Origin: Styela clava
Taxonomy: Eukaryota; Chordata; Ascidiacea; Stolidobranchia; Styelidae
Length of the DNA stretch: 64,000 nucleotides
Direction of reading: 5' to 3'
Assembly (NCBI RefSeq): GCF_964204865.1
Contig: NC_135252.1
Coordinates: forward strand, 17,195,383 to 17,259,382
Notes under the pieces: model-generated
What the model was told of the DNA's origin: nothing
The model's input: the letters and a program-made list of their open reading frames with translations, nothing else
Databases searched by the model: none
In this document: piece after piece, positions 11,541-25,643 of the stretch
Position numbering within the stretch: the stretch's first letter is position 1
Layout: every line of letters begins with the position of its first letter
Made by a program: the position numbers and the translations under genes

Positions 11541-14500
11541 ATGACTCGATTTAGTGTGATTTATCGTTGTTTTTTGGACGTTTTGCTGCTCATATGCTGC
11601 AATACTGCATATGTCGTCGGCTTTGAAGGGAATTGTCCAAAACAGCCAGGTAATGTACAATAATACTCCACTTTTTTACTAATAGTAGAGATTTTTCAGG
11701 CACTGTGCGCTTGAAAATTAACGCCTGTCTATCGCTTCGCTTCCATCGCAAAATGAGTCGCCTGAAATCTCAGGGCCGTTTTTGGACCATTCGCCGAGAA
11801 CGTAGCTAAAGTTGGACCTATTAATGCGACTCAACATGACGCTAACTCGGGCTTTTCGCTCCGAACAAGGCCAGGTGAGAGCAGCCACTAATTTCTAACG
11901 ATATGTTATTGACGAATCTCTCAACAGGCTCACTTCGCTGTCGTGGTTATACAAGCATGGCCCCCTGACCAGGCCTATGGAAGGATCCACATTACGTATA
12001 TAATTTATCATTAGTAATCGGCAATCATCAATACAATATAACTTAGAAATTCATTTATCTAATACGTTTGCAGAAAAATATGGAGAGACTAAAACAATCT
12101 CCAACATCGAATATTTCTACAATGTTTCAAGAACAAGTGAAGACAAAATCGAAGTTTCTCTGGTAATAACGTGGGATGTTATCGGCAATCATGGTTAGTC
12201 TCTACCTAAATATTTTAAGCAAAGCGGAGGCAGAATTATGACAACTCAATTTTCTTGTTTGTGTATAGGTTCAGAATCCGATGGAATACTATTTAATACG
12301 GGCAGTGCTCTAAGTAGTGAAAAAGCAAAAATTGACACAAGAAATACGCAAGCTTTGACAAAGTTGGTTCATTTTGATGTTGGAATTCTTCCCGATATTT
12401 AACAGACCAATTATTATTTTGGAGATTTATATCACGACTAACTTCGAACAAAATTGAGTATACCCTCGAATATACTGATGTACAAACTACGACCTTAGTA
12501 AAAGCATTAACCTAACTATTTTCTTTGATTCGTCATAATGAACCTGTAAAAATATGTTAATTATGACTCATGGTTAGATATCACAAGGCTTTAGAAAACT
12601 TTTTGTCATAAATTGAGCCTTCCATCACCGAAGTATGAATATTGCTCCTCATTGATCGACCAATGCCGACCAAGTTTTTGTAAATTTCATTTTTAATTCA
12701 ATCAGATTCTAAGTGGGGAACTCAAATTCCACAATAACTTTCTAAAAACATTTGAATTCGCAACAAAGTTATTTTGTAACAAATATCCTATTTTTTCATA
12801 AATAGGAATATACCACGAATCAAAACTAAAGATAACTTTTCTGTAAAAAAAAACAGCATGTCTTTTTCATTCAGGGAAGAAGAACAAATTTGCAAAGACT
12901 TACTATTTTATAACAGGACTAATCTCACAAACGACAAGTTAAACATTCTCTGTAGACATAATGGAAACCGTTACGAGTGTCTAAATTGCAAAAAAAATAA
13001 TCTTTGTAAATCAATAGAAAATTATGCATATTTAGACAAGGTAATGTATGTCAAAGATTTGTGACATTCTGTTTATTCTCTTTTGTAAAGAACATTATAC
13101 GATTTGCTCCAATATAGGTAATTTCTCATTTGGAAATCACTCTTTTTTGAATACAATCTTTTTCATGGCTTTTATCATGTAACAGGAAATTTTGAGGAAC
13201 GATTTATCCTTTAAATGAGTATAAATAAGGTGCGAAGTTGCCCCCAAAGACGCCAGTGAGTGACGAGACTGGGTTTCATTGAAAGGACGTTATGTGGTCC
13301 TTGATTAAAACGAGTGAAATCCTTGTTAAGTTTGTATATTTCAATCCTCGATTTAAAACGACGTAACGACGATAAAACCATTTATACAAATCGAAATAAA
13401 CGGTAAAATAACTTCAAGTTGGAATGTCAGACAGAATCTTGCGTCTTTGATGTGTGTCTTGCCGCAGCTAAAAATTGAGTGCCATCAAAAATTTAAAAGC
13501 ACAAAACCAAGCGTGGTCAGCATGACGAAGCGCCTATTCATTAGGCGAAGGGAAGTAAAAACGAAGCAATATTTTCTGGCCTAACGCAATATTCTTTTGC
13601 ATAGGAGACTCGTCGCCTGCAATGGAACAATGTGCAATTCGGCCAGAAGCACGATATCGTCCTCAGAACTTATGTAAATCACACTATGAGTGAAAAAACT
13701 CGAATGGATTTCTACGGATTTTGCATGCATGAGCTTGTTGAAAGACAAAATATGAACGAGTTGCAAGCTTCAAAACTGTGCAAACATTTGGAATTTGATT
13801 CTGGAGGTCACTGCATTCTTTGTATTTGACGAATAGAAATCAGCACGACACGATTGTATTTATGCGTCATATAATTTAGAGTTCATTTGTAAAAATGAAA
13901 TGCAACATAATTCTTAGTCTTTCTAAACTTCCGTATTTTAGGATTTTCAAAAAGTTTGAAGCTGCTTCACGAACGAATTTTGAAAATTACTAAAATTAAC
14001 GTTTATAGAATAAAAAATTATCAAAACATAGATATATACTAAAGTTACTGATAATATAATTGTATTGTTTTATTTTATGGCTTAGTACATCTTGTTACTC
14101 AGCGAGTACGGTGGTTTCAATTGATCATTCATGACAGCCTATCCACTTTTATATATATTTAGGCGATTACTGTTCTGGACCAGTATCAAGTCTTGTTATG
14201 AAACCGAAATACGATCTCGCAAACAATTCAGCTCCGATAGAAGTATCTTGGAATCTTCCACTCGATATTGCAAAAAATTCAAAAGTAACTTCTTTCAGAA
14301 TAAAATTGAACGGTCAAGAAGGAATTGAAACGGTAATCTCACCAAATGGTACAATTATTTTCCACTATTGTAAATATTACTTTAATTGCAAAAATCTCTA
14401 ATTCGTGTAGACAATATGGTGTGCCGATCATCAGTGCTTACAGTTTAAAGTTACGGGCTAAACTGCTTTTGCCAAAAACTCAATAATAAAACAGCTAATC

Positions 14501-17500
14501 CGAAGGCGTTGGATCCTAGGTATGTTGAAATAGCAAGATAATAAAAATTTGGGAAATCCAATGCCCACAACTTAACTCAGAAATTAATAAATTCGGTAGA
14601 AATCGCCAATACGAGAAGATTAAAGTTTTCCCAAAATCTACTAACTAGTTGCCTGGGACAGGGCTACTCAACTATTTTCACCAAGGATCTGTATACAAAA
14701 TTTAAAAATATATTGGGTTCTGTCATTCCAGAAAATATATATATTTATAATTTTATATATACTATTATGTAAAAAAAAAACTTCAAATGCATCGTTCAAC
14801 AAAATACAAAAGCAATGCACAATGTCGTTCCTTGGTATTAACTGGAAGAAAACGATGATAATGCTTACAATACGAGAAGCAGATGTGATCCGAAATGAAT
14901 AATCGAAGGGTCCCGATTTGGACCCCGGTCTGCCAGTTGAGCAACTCTGGCTTAGAGGATGATTGTACTGATTCCTATTAGAGGTGAAAAGCGTATGAGA
15001 AGTTATGCACCTGTTCTAGACCCAAACAATTTGAGCCTTCTCATAATTCCATAGGTTAAATTAATCTAATTCCTTTGCATATTTCGCTGCGAAGAGCATT
15101 GATGTGTTGTTGTAATTAATTCCCGCTAATGCAAATATCTTGTACGTTATAGTTTTGCGTTACGGAAACTTTACGCAATCAAAAACAATTCACATGGAAA
15201 ACAGATCTAGAAATTAATGCAGTGTATTATGTAGAAATCATCCCACTGTGTGGAAAAAAGGAAGGTTATTCTATATCCGATAAAATCGTGTTAAAAGGTT
15301 TGTATGTTTCTCTAATGTTTAATATTATTTAAACAATCCAGTAATATGCTTTTCGTTCTACTTAGAACATTAAAAGTACAGACGTATACTGGAAATCTTC
15401 ATCGAAAACACAAATTCCATTAAGGAAATATCTTGTTGTATCAAATTAATTCTAAACAGTACCGGATATATCAAACACGCCTTGAAACATTGAAACAGCA
15501 TTAATGCAAATCATCACTTTGTATAATTTCAACTTTTCAAATTTATGAACAAAGTACACGATAATATAGCACAGGGAGACCCAGTACTATAGACAGAACC
15601 CCGGTCACTTGGAACCTATTCTAGTGAGAACAGAACTTTTGTGCAAAGCATCGAATGAATAAGGGAACTTTTGGGCACAGCAATCATACACAAACAGAAG
15701 TGCAAATCTTACACGAATTCACTTCATTTTTGTAGAAGTAATTAACAAAGTATGGGTTCTGCTTTTGGGCCACCCTGTTATATAATGTGACAATCAGAAT
15801 AATTCATATTTCAGATATTGACGCATGCAGTCCGCCGGATATTCCATCATACTGTGATGTGAATGCAAGATGTATAGATTTCGAATCTACAAGTAAAGTA
15901 GCAGCGAGATGCCAATGTGGTCAACTTTACGCTGGAAACGGGGTGAATACATATTGGAATGGCTCTGGTTGTCGACTTGATTGTGGAAAAATCAAAAATC
16001 ATTTATGTAGTAAAACTGCTGTATGCTCGAATTCAACATTAGAATGCACATGTCCAAGGTCAGTTGAGAGTACTTAAAAATGGGAAAATCAAATTTGATA
16101 GAAAGTATAATAGTACGTTGCACATCATCGCCAAATTTCAGCAAAAAATGGGTCATAAACTGATCTGTACCAAATATAATCTGAGCACGGCTTGGGCAAT
16201 ATTATGCAAATCTTAGTGAATATTGTCGCTTTTAAATGCATAAAATGATTGGTCTCAAATATCAATTTAAACGAATACATTTGCGCGCACAGAAACGAGA
16301 AACTGCAAGTAAATTATTTCCAATTGACACAATTCATCACGAAATTGTTTATGATATATCGAATTACACGGAAAACCAAGAATTTTATCCGACGCACGAG
16401 GAGATCAGATATAAACCACGAAATTCAATGGTAAACCTTGTGTCAGCCTACGAGGAAACGAAATCCGTGCTCTCACAATTTAACCGCAGGTCGCATTTCG
16501 GCTTCCCATGAGCTCAATACTGTTTGACCTGAGCGTTTTCTGCTTATATGACCGCTGGAGTAAAATTCCTTTACTTAGAAATCGGGTAATACCTATTTAT
16601 CCCACATGAATGTGTTGGATATTCATAAAGTAATTGACATTTTCTGAGAAATAACGCAATACAGTTTGCGAACGACGACCTTCCGATCACCTTGCATATT
16701 CCAAAAACATAAAAACTTCTTGTTGTTCAACTCAGTCAGTAACAAACCTTGTTCATTTCCATTAAAGCAGTGTTTCCCAACTTTTTTTCGTTAAATTCTT
16801 TTCTTCGCTTATATTAGAACTCTCCATTCTTCCCTCACCATTCATTCAATGGACTCTTGTCTAGTCTTACACACAAGTCGCACTCCCGCTTTTATACATA
16901 TTAGTTCGTATTTAAAGTGTGCACAAATCGGTACTCCCGTAGTATGTGTACAATGTTTGGGTTAGATCATAATTTTATAGCTATTTTTATTTTCAGTTAT
17001 ATTACGAGGGCCTGTGTTAGCCAAGTGAATATACCCCCTGTCCATATGCTTCAGTCCCTTTACACAACTTGATGTGAAGTAGGCGAACAAAATTAGTTAC
17101 CTCTATATTGGTACACACACTTCTGAAGCGCCGAAAATCAATACCATAGCAATAATAAAGAACTAAATACTATTAGTAATACTTCAGTAAATACAAAGCA
17201 ACTCCCCCACCCCAACCCCAACAGCCCCCGGTTGAGAAATCACCTTGCTGTCGAAATTCCCAATCTCGTTTATATATGTTTTTTTTCGGTTCCATTACAT
17301 TTGAACCCACGTACATTTGAACCCATGACAATTGCACCTGTATGCGATTGCACCTATGGATTTTTTTTTTGTTTCACGGATAGTTAAACCCATGGGTTTT
17401 AGCACCCGCATATAGATTGAACCCGTGGATATACGCATGGGTTCAAATGTACATGGGTTCAAATGTACGGTCACCGTTTTTTTCCATCGTGGTTAGTTGT

Positions 17501-20500
17501 TTCATTCAAACGCATGGTGCAGTATTTCGCATCGTTTATAGACCTACTCTAGGCGTCTACTACGCCTATCCATGACGTTATCATTACGTAATTGATGTCA
17601 TGTATTCTCTTCGTATTCCTAAGGTTGTCATTTGGCGATGGATTACTAAAAGGATCTGGATGTACCGGGAACGAAATTTTCATTCTTCCAACAATTGCAT
17701 TTCTAATAATTGTTATCGTGATATGCTTCGGAGCCAGGCGCTGGAAACAACGGTAATAAGCTTTATTTGGTAGTATTAGTAGTATGATGTGAATACCTAC
17801 GGTAAGTAGAGATCAGAAGACGAAGTGCTACGACAGTCATCCAATTTTAATAATTCGTTACTAGCTGTCGTACCAAATGATTCTCGGTTCAATTCCAGAA
17901 TTTTTTTCACCATGTTAAGAGAAATCGTCGCTGAGCATATGTCGGGTACTGGGACCGAGGCAAAGATTTAACAAAGAAGACTTTAGTTCATTCAATCGGA
18001 CTATGAGTTGTCAAAGGTTCAGATTCAGAGCATTTTTAACCTTCGAAAATTATGACAACAACGGGGCATAATTGTTCGGGGTTTTATTGCAGAATCAATC
18101 CAACTATGCCACGAAGAAATTACGCGGACATTATTTACCAGATTAAGTTATGGTTTAGATAAGAATCATAACAGTTGCCACACATTTCGAAAAAACATAC
18201 CTTCTCATTATACTATCAGTTGGTGCTATCAGTTCGCGCAGGTGGATCCCTATTCTTAAAATGCAAGGATGCTTCAAGAATAAATATGACTATTCTATGT
18301 GATTTGAAAGTTTGGCTGCCTAACTAACGCTGATATATTTCAGTAACGTTTTGTGTTATCGAGGTCAGATTTCCAGAATAGCTGAAATACGCTTATCTGA
18401 AAAAACGTTTGTGCTAGACGTATATTTGTGTTAGTGTGCAGCAGACCTTTAATCACACAGACTAGACTTTTTCATATTACTTGTAAACTTAATCTATGTT
18501 TATTTCATTTATTATAGCAACGAAATGAGAAAAAGGTCTTCAATATTTGTCGTAGCATACGAGAATGACGAGGGAGCGAAACTTGGTACCGTAAAAAATA
18601 TTTCAACTGTTTTCGAAAAATGGGAAGTGGATCGTAAAGATTTATTTCTGGGAGGTAATTAGTATTACCCTGTAATTAATGATTCCGTATTTAGGTTTTA
18701 TTACCTTTTAATTAATTAACAAAGTACAAAATCCACGATTAATTTGGACTTTATTTTACGAGTCATGCTTTTAGGGAAGTCATGCATTGTTTCTTAATAC
18801 TATATTGTATAGAATATTTTACAACTATACATTAGAGCTTGGGATATGGAAATACGGAAACCACTGTTGTCACATAGGTAGCCGTGACCTAAGGCCAGAC
18901 CTGAAATGACGCCTTTAAAAAGAGAATACATGTAAAACTACTTAAATTACCATAAAGGACCAAAAGTGTTTCAAATGGCCAACCTGCATTTGACTGTTTT
19001 TGTTATATTTACAACCATTTAATCTGATTTTCAAAATAAATCGGTAATATGTGTACGACGTATACTGACGAATGTGCACGAAAATTCCGATGTTGTCAAT
19101 ACGCAAAATTTCCTTTGAATGTCTACTTGAGATTGCTAGAGTTCTTACGTCAATTTTCCAAGCAGTTTATTGCACTTGTAGTTTATTCAATGTTATTAAA
19201 GTTTCAATTTTAGCTTTTTTTTTAATATTATTCACAGTTGAAATTTTTGTACATATTTTAATTTTTTTTCAACGGTATAAAATAAAGACGATATTTTTCT
19301 AGACGTTTTAGGAAGAGGGAAATTTGCTGTTGTAAATAAAGGAATTCTAATAACTAGCAAAGATGGCGTCATGAAACACATCGATGTTGCAGTGAAAACG
19401 CCTTCGGGTTTGTCATTATTAGATTTATTCTTATAGGGTTTTGGGTATATCGAGCTCCCTAATTTGTTTTGTACGCCTTTCGTTTAGTGCAGAGCCCTGT
19501 ACAAACTGCCACTGATATCTAACGATATGTAAGGTATTATCATATATTTGGAAAACCGGTATCTGTCCGGTTCGGCACTGCCTACATAATTTATTACTTT
19601 AATTTATTTACTCACTTTCTTGAGAATCCTGTAATTACATTCAACTGAACCAACACGATTTGTAGATTATAGTTTCGGAATTGTCGTTGAAAATTTGAGA
19701 TTGAATGTGATCTAATAACCATTTTTTATCAATCCAATTCCAAAGCGACGATCAATTACTTTTCTATGGTCGATATGGCAGTCATTTAGCAAAGATTACT
19801 TCTAACTGCTACTTACTGATTACTTTTAACTGCTAGTTTACTATTTTGAAGCATTTTAATCGTGTATTCAGACGGAAGACCAGATGATGAGTTTCTCAGT
19901 GAAATGCATCTTCTTATGTCTACGGAGAAGCATAAAAACATTGTCAGTGTAATTGCGTGTTGTACTGCGGATTCTCCTATTTTGCTGATAACTGAGTACT
20001 TAATGTACGGTGATTTGCGCAACTTCCTTTTGGAAGCAAGAGAGGTATGATACAGTTGCTCCCATTTTTCGTATACATTTCGTATATATCATATACAACC
20101 TGCTCAAGTCTGCGACTCCCGGTCATCTGTTTATTTGCCTAGTTTTGTAATAGAGCTGCTGCTTTGTATTTTTACAGTAGCATGGACTATACCCAATTGC
20201 TTGTGGGTTATGACATCCTCCACTATAGTCATTGTATTTTTAACGATCAATTCGCTAAATATTCCCGCAGTCGACCTGAGTAGTTAACCGAACAAGAGAC
20301 TCAGAATATTTACAAAATATCCCACCTTCAGAGGCTTCAAAACTTATGCCACACACTTTTATGAAAATCCCATGCCACATATATGAGGTGGGATTCATGT
20401 TAGGTTTTAGGTTAGCATAGATATAATACTTCGGCTAAAAGGTTAGAGTAAGAATAATATGAAGTTGATAAAATTGGCAGAAGTGTAGAAAAGCGAGATA

Positions 20501-23500
20501 CCCCTTTTTTGAGACTCGCTAAATTAAACGAAAATGCGGATGCTATGTATGCACATATGTGTAACAATTCTAACCTTTGATTATTTAACATTAAATCAGG
20601 ATAAAAACTGGAAACGGGATGACACATATCTATTGACCGATTCGGATATTTGTAGAATTTGTAAACAAATTGCTGATGGAATGCAACATCTAGCTCATAA
20701 TAGAATAATACATGGAGACCTAGCTGCAAGGAACGTACTTGTTGGAAAGGTTTGTTATATGTTTGTCGTATAAAAGTTCAGTGGAGCCAGTCATCGTTAG
20801 ATTTTAGCAATAATTACACATTCTCACCAGTGGTGAGATTCAACCTTTTTGTCAGCTGGTTTCATCACAAAAGTCATAGTTTTTCAGCCGGTTCTGTTAC
20901 AAACAGAACATTGACAGTACTAGTAATTTTAACCGGTTCGCTGATCTCATAAATTCCGTGTGACGGTTCTATAGAACCGGTGCGAACCGGCTGAATTCCA
21001 CCACTGCTCCTAACTACGTAGATATATCAGGTTTTCTAATTTTAAGTATTGAAGTAGCGTTTTATGGCGCCAGTTATGATATTTTTGATTTTCAGTAACT
21101 TCCTAAAAATTTTGGAAGTTTTCAGAATCAAATTGATACTCTCATAGAAAAACTATAGCAATTGCTCGATTGTTTTGTGGTCAACTGCAGATTCACGATA
21201 ATCGCCTCTTTCGCACATATGAATGACCGCTTACACATAGTGCGATGTTAGGTCCAATACCGAACAAATAAAACACCAATACCAACGTACAAAACTTTAT
21301 TTAATTGATGTTTTTATTCGAATTTTTTTATGAGGCGGTTTCATACTTCCACTCTGTACCATGATAACGTAGTGAGGTACAATTATGAAAAATCTAGAAT
21401 CTTTCTGTTTCAGCATTGCCCTCCCAATTTATTTTGGTGAGTGTGGCAAGCACAGTAATTGAATCCGACATTTTTAGCTGCTATGTCAACATATTAACTA
21501 CCCTCGCGTCCACATATGCCACAAAACTAGGATTTTTTATATATTTTTCTGTCCTAAAAATATGCATTCACAATAAAACAGGATCTTGTCTGCAAAATAT
21601 CAGACTTTGGTTTGGCGAACGATGTTTATAGATACGGAGAAATAAGAAACGCGATGGAAAGAAATGTTCCTTTCAAATGGACGAGTCCGGAAAGAATGGA
21701 ACGTGGAAAAGTACCTATTACTTGGCGAAGCGACGTGTGAGAGACCTTAATACACTCAAAGTTTAGTTATTTCCATTGTATTCATTCCAAACATTTGCAT
21801 TTTTTGTGGCCACTCAAGTAATTCATTAACTCGAATCGGGCTAGACGTAAGTCACCATTCATCAACTAAACTAACCGTCAGTGATTGACTCAACACAAGA
21901 CCCAGCCTGTGACTTCAAGGGTTTACCGGGAATCACTCACGCATATTAACCTAGATTAACACGATTCGGAATATTTGATCGTTTCGATTTCATGCGAGCA
22001 AATCCGTTTTCCAGACATTTCAATCCTGTCCAAAAAAATTGTTCAAATCAAGATTCAAATATCTATATTCAAAATGAGGAAAATCACCAAAAGGTAGAAT
22101 TGCCCGCGACTACGAGCCTGTATTGCAATACCAACATTTGGGATTTGAGAATACTTAATGAGATCTGAGCTCAATTGCCATTAAAAAACAGCCTATTTAA
22201 TTTTCTACCAGATGGTCTTTCGGAATCGTCATGTATGAAGCAATCACTCTCGGTTCTTCTCCATTTCCGAATATTACTTCGACAGATGATTTGTATTTGA
22301 GGCTTAAAACAGGATACAGGATGGGTCGCCCTATGAGCTGCAGTAAAGAGTTGTAAGTCTCTGTATTCCTCAGTTTGTGATGGGCTTTTGGGGTCAGTTA
22401 TGTCATTTAGTTTTTAGAGTTCCAACATTTCATAAAGTCAGTTTGAACTCCACCACGACACAAATAAATGACAACCCACAACAATTCAGAAAAGTTGCCA
22501 AAATTTCAAACGAGGTTTAAGCATGCGGTATAATACAACCACTTGAAAAATCGGCATAAGAGCATTTTGCTGTAAAACAAGTATTTGCAATAAAACAGTT
22601 AGATTTTTGAAGTACTTTTTTATTTAAAAAATATTAAGTATATAAGAGCATACCCTAACCCAGGCCTGGGCAAGTTGCGGCCCGCGGCAACGTTTTATCC
22701 TGCCCGTGAGCAAGTTTCTAGATTTAGACGTTATATAATAACATTCGACTAAATTTCCTTTAAATCGACGATTGTTTTCGTCATCTCGAGGTGTTATTTA
22801 GAACGTAAACACTTTTACGTCGGCGATTAGTCTCTTCAAGTCACAAATTTTCCTCAACATATACATGTCTTGTATACGGAACTGTGAAACCATTGAAAAA
22901 AACGAGTTATCATCGGCGACGAGATGCTAAAGATAAATAAAGGAGTGAATCTGCAAGCAACCTAAATCTAGATTTGGAGCGGCAATATAAAATACTAAAA
23001 AATGAACAGAAACAAGTTATGATCAAACGGCTCGCAACAGATTAAAAACGCTTTTGTGAAAATGGAAACTAAAAAATGTCTGGTGCCCACGGCGAACATC
23101 TTAATTGCATAGCCTTCGTGGGCGCGATGTAGCCTACCTTTTGATCAATTCTAAAACTACCGACGGGGCATGATTTATCGTACGTATTTAAATGTGTAAT
23201 AAAATACAATAAAAACACGCAATTGACTCTACTTAGTCCGGCCCGCCACTGCATTTTGAATAATTATTCAAAGTGGCCCGATACCAAAAATAATTGCCCA
23301 GCCCTGCCCTAACAACTTAACTGTTTTTATCACAAATAATTGTTTTACAGCAAAATGCTCCCGCGGCAATTTTTTATGCTATCACAAATACATGTTTTAC
23401 AGCAAAATGCTCTTGCGGCGATTCTTCATGCTATCACAAAGACGTGTTTTACTGCAAAATGCTCTTGTGGCGAAATTTCCTACAAAGAAATTTCCGGACA

Positions 23501-23703
23501 CGACTGTGGACACCTATCCCGTCACAAGTTTTATATATGGCACTTACTATTATTTAACGATAAATTCTTGTTTCAGTTACGAAATTATGAAAAGTTGTTG
23601 GCAATGGATTCCTTCAAATCGTCCTTCGTTCAAAACACTTTCGGATATGCTGAAAAGAAATCAGAATATTCCTGGAACATACGTCAATATTCAATGTGAA
23701 TAA
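11541..23703 (+). CDS. Receptor tyrosine kinase gene B (complete, 16 exons)
   Basis: Exons: 11541-11649, 12074-12193, 12269-12362, 12875-13040, 13605-13806, 14163-14332, 15153-15297, 15815-16058, 17624-17752, 18518-18654, 19303-19407, 19872-20044, 20600-20749, 21582-21736, 22212-22352, 23577-23703. All phases join, giving about 788 residues. Residues 1-28 are a signal peptide. The region to about 230 contains Cys and Asn-glycosylation sites and is unrecognised. Residues 231-335 look like an FN3 domain split by an intron, 336-432 an EGF-like region opening DIDAC, 433-455 the membrane span, and about 500-780 the tyrosine kinase (Lys537, Glu551, Asp638, DFG 656-658). Residue 637 is Gly where HRD normally has Arg. 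The exon 3 donor reads GTTGGT, where gene C has GTTTGT, so exon 3 is the least certain junction. Confidence 0.9.
14659..14949. mobile_element. hAT-type MITE family 2 (unit 1)
   Basis: The left end cagggctactcaact and right end gttgagcaactctg are imperfect inverted repeats. The flanking 8-mers no longer match well. It is in the intron that splits the FN3 domain of gene B; the unit 2 copy is 30100-30383. The same family made the young insertion at 33474-33774. Confidence 0.7.
16930..17132 (+). mobile_element. MITE family 1 copy (unit 2)
   Basis: Positional equivalent of the element at 303-506, duplicated along with the unit. It lies in the intron of gene B between the EGF and membrane-span exons. 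Confidence 0.75.
17288..17475. mobile_element. 188-bp inverted-repeat transposon, unit 2
   Basis: Copy of the insertion at 661-848 at the equivalent intron position, again 188 bp and bordered by the gtttttttc repeat (one extra T on the left). It is shared by units 1 and 2 and absent from unit 3. Confidence 0.85.
20828..21006. mobile_element. hAT-type MITE, 179 bp (unit 2)
   Basis: Duplicated copy of the element at 4382-4560, in the intron of gene B after the catalytic-loop exon. Confidence 0.75.
22661..23306. mobile_element. Non-autonomous hAT element (unit 2)
   Basis: Duplicated copy of the 646-bp element at 6214-6859, in the last intron of gene B. Confidence 0.85.
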
Positions 23704-23713
23704 AAATATGTGA

Positions 23714-23719
23714 AATAAA
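23714..23719 (+). promoter_or_regulatory. Polyadenylation signal of gene B
   Basis: AATAAA lies 10 bases after the stop codon of gene B, with the same spacing as in gene A. Confidence 0.55.
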
Positions 23720-24471
23720 GATCTGGTGGAACTTAGTAAATAAGGATCTACTCGGACAAAAAATTCAAATATAACAAGCAAAAATATTGATTTTTTGTCA
23801 CTGTATTTTTGAGTGTGGTATATATATGCAGTGATGAGCAGGAAAAATCGTAACAACCATAACGTAACTAATTCGTGAAAATGTATTATATTTACAGTCC
23901 ACGGACGCTTTCCCCGAGTTGTGTTTTTCCTTAAAAAATGACATATTTTCATAAAGTTCATCGCCATGTAACATTTGAAACTTATCCAGCAGACCAGACA
24001 CTTATTTTAATCAGACAGATTTTCAGGCGCGATTGTGAATATTGTCTTGTTTATTTATTTTTGGGTTTTGATAATATTTCCAAAATACTAGTATAAATAA
24101 AATGAATTGCCAGAATATACGACGCTAAAATCTGTTGTCATTACTTTATAACATCTGTTTGATTAATTTTGAATAAAATGGTGTTTTTGAAGCGCTCAAC
24201 CTGCCGGTACTTGAAAACCCTTTTCAAAATAAGCGTGGAAAATATCATAATGATTAGATATAGACGTTTTCCCTATCTTTGTCCCCAGAAAATTCCTCCT
24301 CATACTTCACTTTTGCACACAATTTTACGCCTGTTTTGAGAGTGTTGTGGAATGTTAGCTTTTTTCAACTGGTTTACATGTTTGAAACCAAAATTTATGT
24401 TAGAGTTATTCGTAACAAATACTGATAGCTAATTTATCCCAGTCTTATCTATCTCATAGTCTGCGAGCCTT

Positions 24472-24799
24472 TGTAGCGAATGTGCATTGTGTAACTATGA
24501 ATTATAATGTATTCAACCCTTTCATATTAATAGCATGTAATATTTCACAAAATAGGCCACATTATGTTTCGCAACAGCGATAATGCATTCGCTCCATGTA
24601 TTGCCTTTCTCGTTTCGACCACGTATCGTTTCCGGTTTGCCGAGAATGCTCTAGTCTATAATATTGTGTTTTGTTTCACTCGATATATGACTTGTGATCT
24701 GACCGTAATCTTACTGCATTAAGAATTAAGTGTGTACATATTTATCTGTATTTGGATCGTGCATCTTTTCAATAATATACAACAATTCGACAATCAACA
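24472..24799 (+). mobile_element. Solo LTR (unit 2)
   Basis: Single copy of the LTR at 8025-8357/8490-8818, beginning tgtagcg and ending aatcaaca, with the 132-bp internal remnant absent. The unit 1 flanks are continuous on both sides. Confidence 0.6.
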
Positions 24800-25116
24800 T
24801 CGTGTGCTTATTATCACCTGAGGGAATCCAGATTGGAATCACATTCCATAACACGTGAAATTAATAACGTGGGAATCGAACTTTGAATATTAGGGTGAAC
24901 AGTCTTTATCCCTAAGACCGCATCTTGTCTCCCTATATCTTATTTATGATCACTACAACTGAAGTAAAGATTCCGTGGGGAAATACGAAAACGAGACAAT
25001 GTTTACAACCTTACTTGAATATCTGTCTGATTGACAAAAGTGTCCAAGCGTCTGCAGAAATTGTAACCATGTCTCCCTCAACCTTTCTATCTATGACACG
25101 TTGCCTATCTACACAA

Positions 25117-25189
25117 CCTTCCTATCCTCGACCTACTACCCCATCTCTTCCAACCTTCCTATCCTCGACCTACTACCCCATCTCTTCAA
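25117..25189 (+). repeat. 37-bp minisatellite, 2 copies (unit 2)
   Basis: Same repeat as 9131-9759, with one full copy and one 36-bp copy that has lost a base, followed by the same degenerate copy. The lost base changes the reading frame into the transposase remnant relative to unit 1. Confidence 0.9.
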
Positions 25190-25272
25190 CCTTCCTATCC
25201 TAGGCCCACTGCCTATCTACCTCAACCTTCCTATCTTAGACCCACCGCCGTACACTACCCCCTATTACCCCA

Positions 25273-25643
25273 TGATAAACGTGGGTAAATTGGAAAATAA
25301 ATTACGATGTATATACACCAATCAAACTTTTTTTAACATCACATCAACTTGCGCGCTCTATGGGTTTCTCATAGATAACACTCTAGTAACTACCTTTGCG
25401 GCGTCTGCAAAATTTCTGGACATCATTTTGACGACGCCTATTTCTTCCGCCGACGCAGAGCAAACATTCAGCACGCTGAAGCATATTAAAACGTATCTCA
25501 GAAACACAATGAAGCAAGATAGATTAAATTCCTTGACTGTTTTATCCATTCACAGAGACGTTATTTCTGGGATGCATGACTTTAATCAGCGCGTTATTGA
25601 GCATTTTGCTTCCAAGAAACCGCGGCGTGTTGCATATGTTTAA
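25273..25643 (+). pseudogene. hAT transposase C-terminal remnant (unit 2)
   Basis: Duplicated copy of 9841-10222 with a few substitutions and a stop one codon earlier in the alignment. It lacks the catalytic region. The matching hAT-like terminus is near 26052-26064. Confidence 0.8.

Larger units (their letters stand above)
1..16543 (+). repeat. Tandem segmental duplication, unit 1
   Basis: The sequence at position 1 (ttatatgaccgctggag...) recurs at 16544 and 31977, and the two intervals align along their whole lengths apart from a few indels. The unit holds the 3' exons of kinase gene A, an LTR remnant, a 37-bp minisatellite, a hAT transposase end and the 5' exons of gene B. It is about 1.1 kb longer than unit 2, mainly because of 15 extra minisatellite copies and a second LTR copy. 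The boundary is set by the window start; the biological junction more likely lies in the minisatellite/hAT region where the array ends. Confidence 0.95.
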
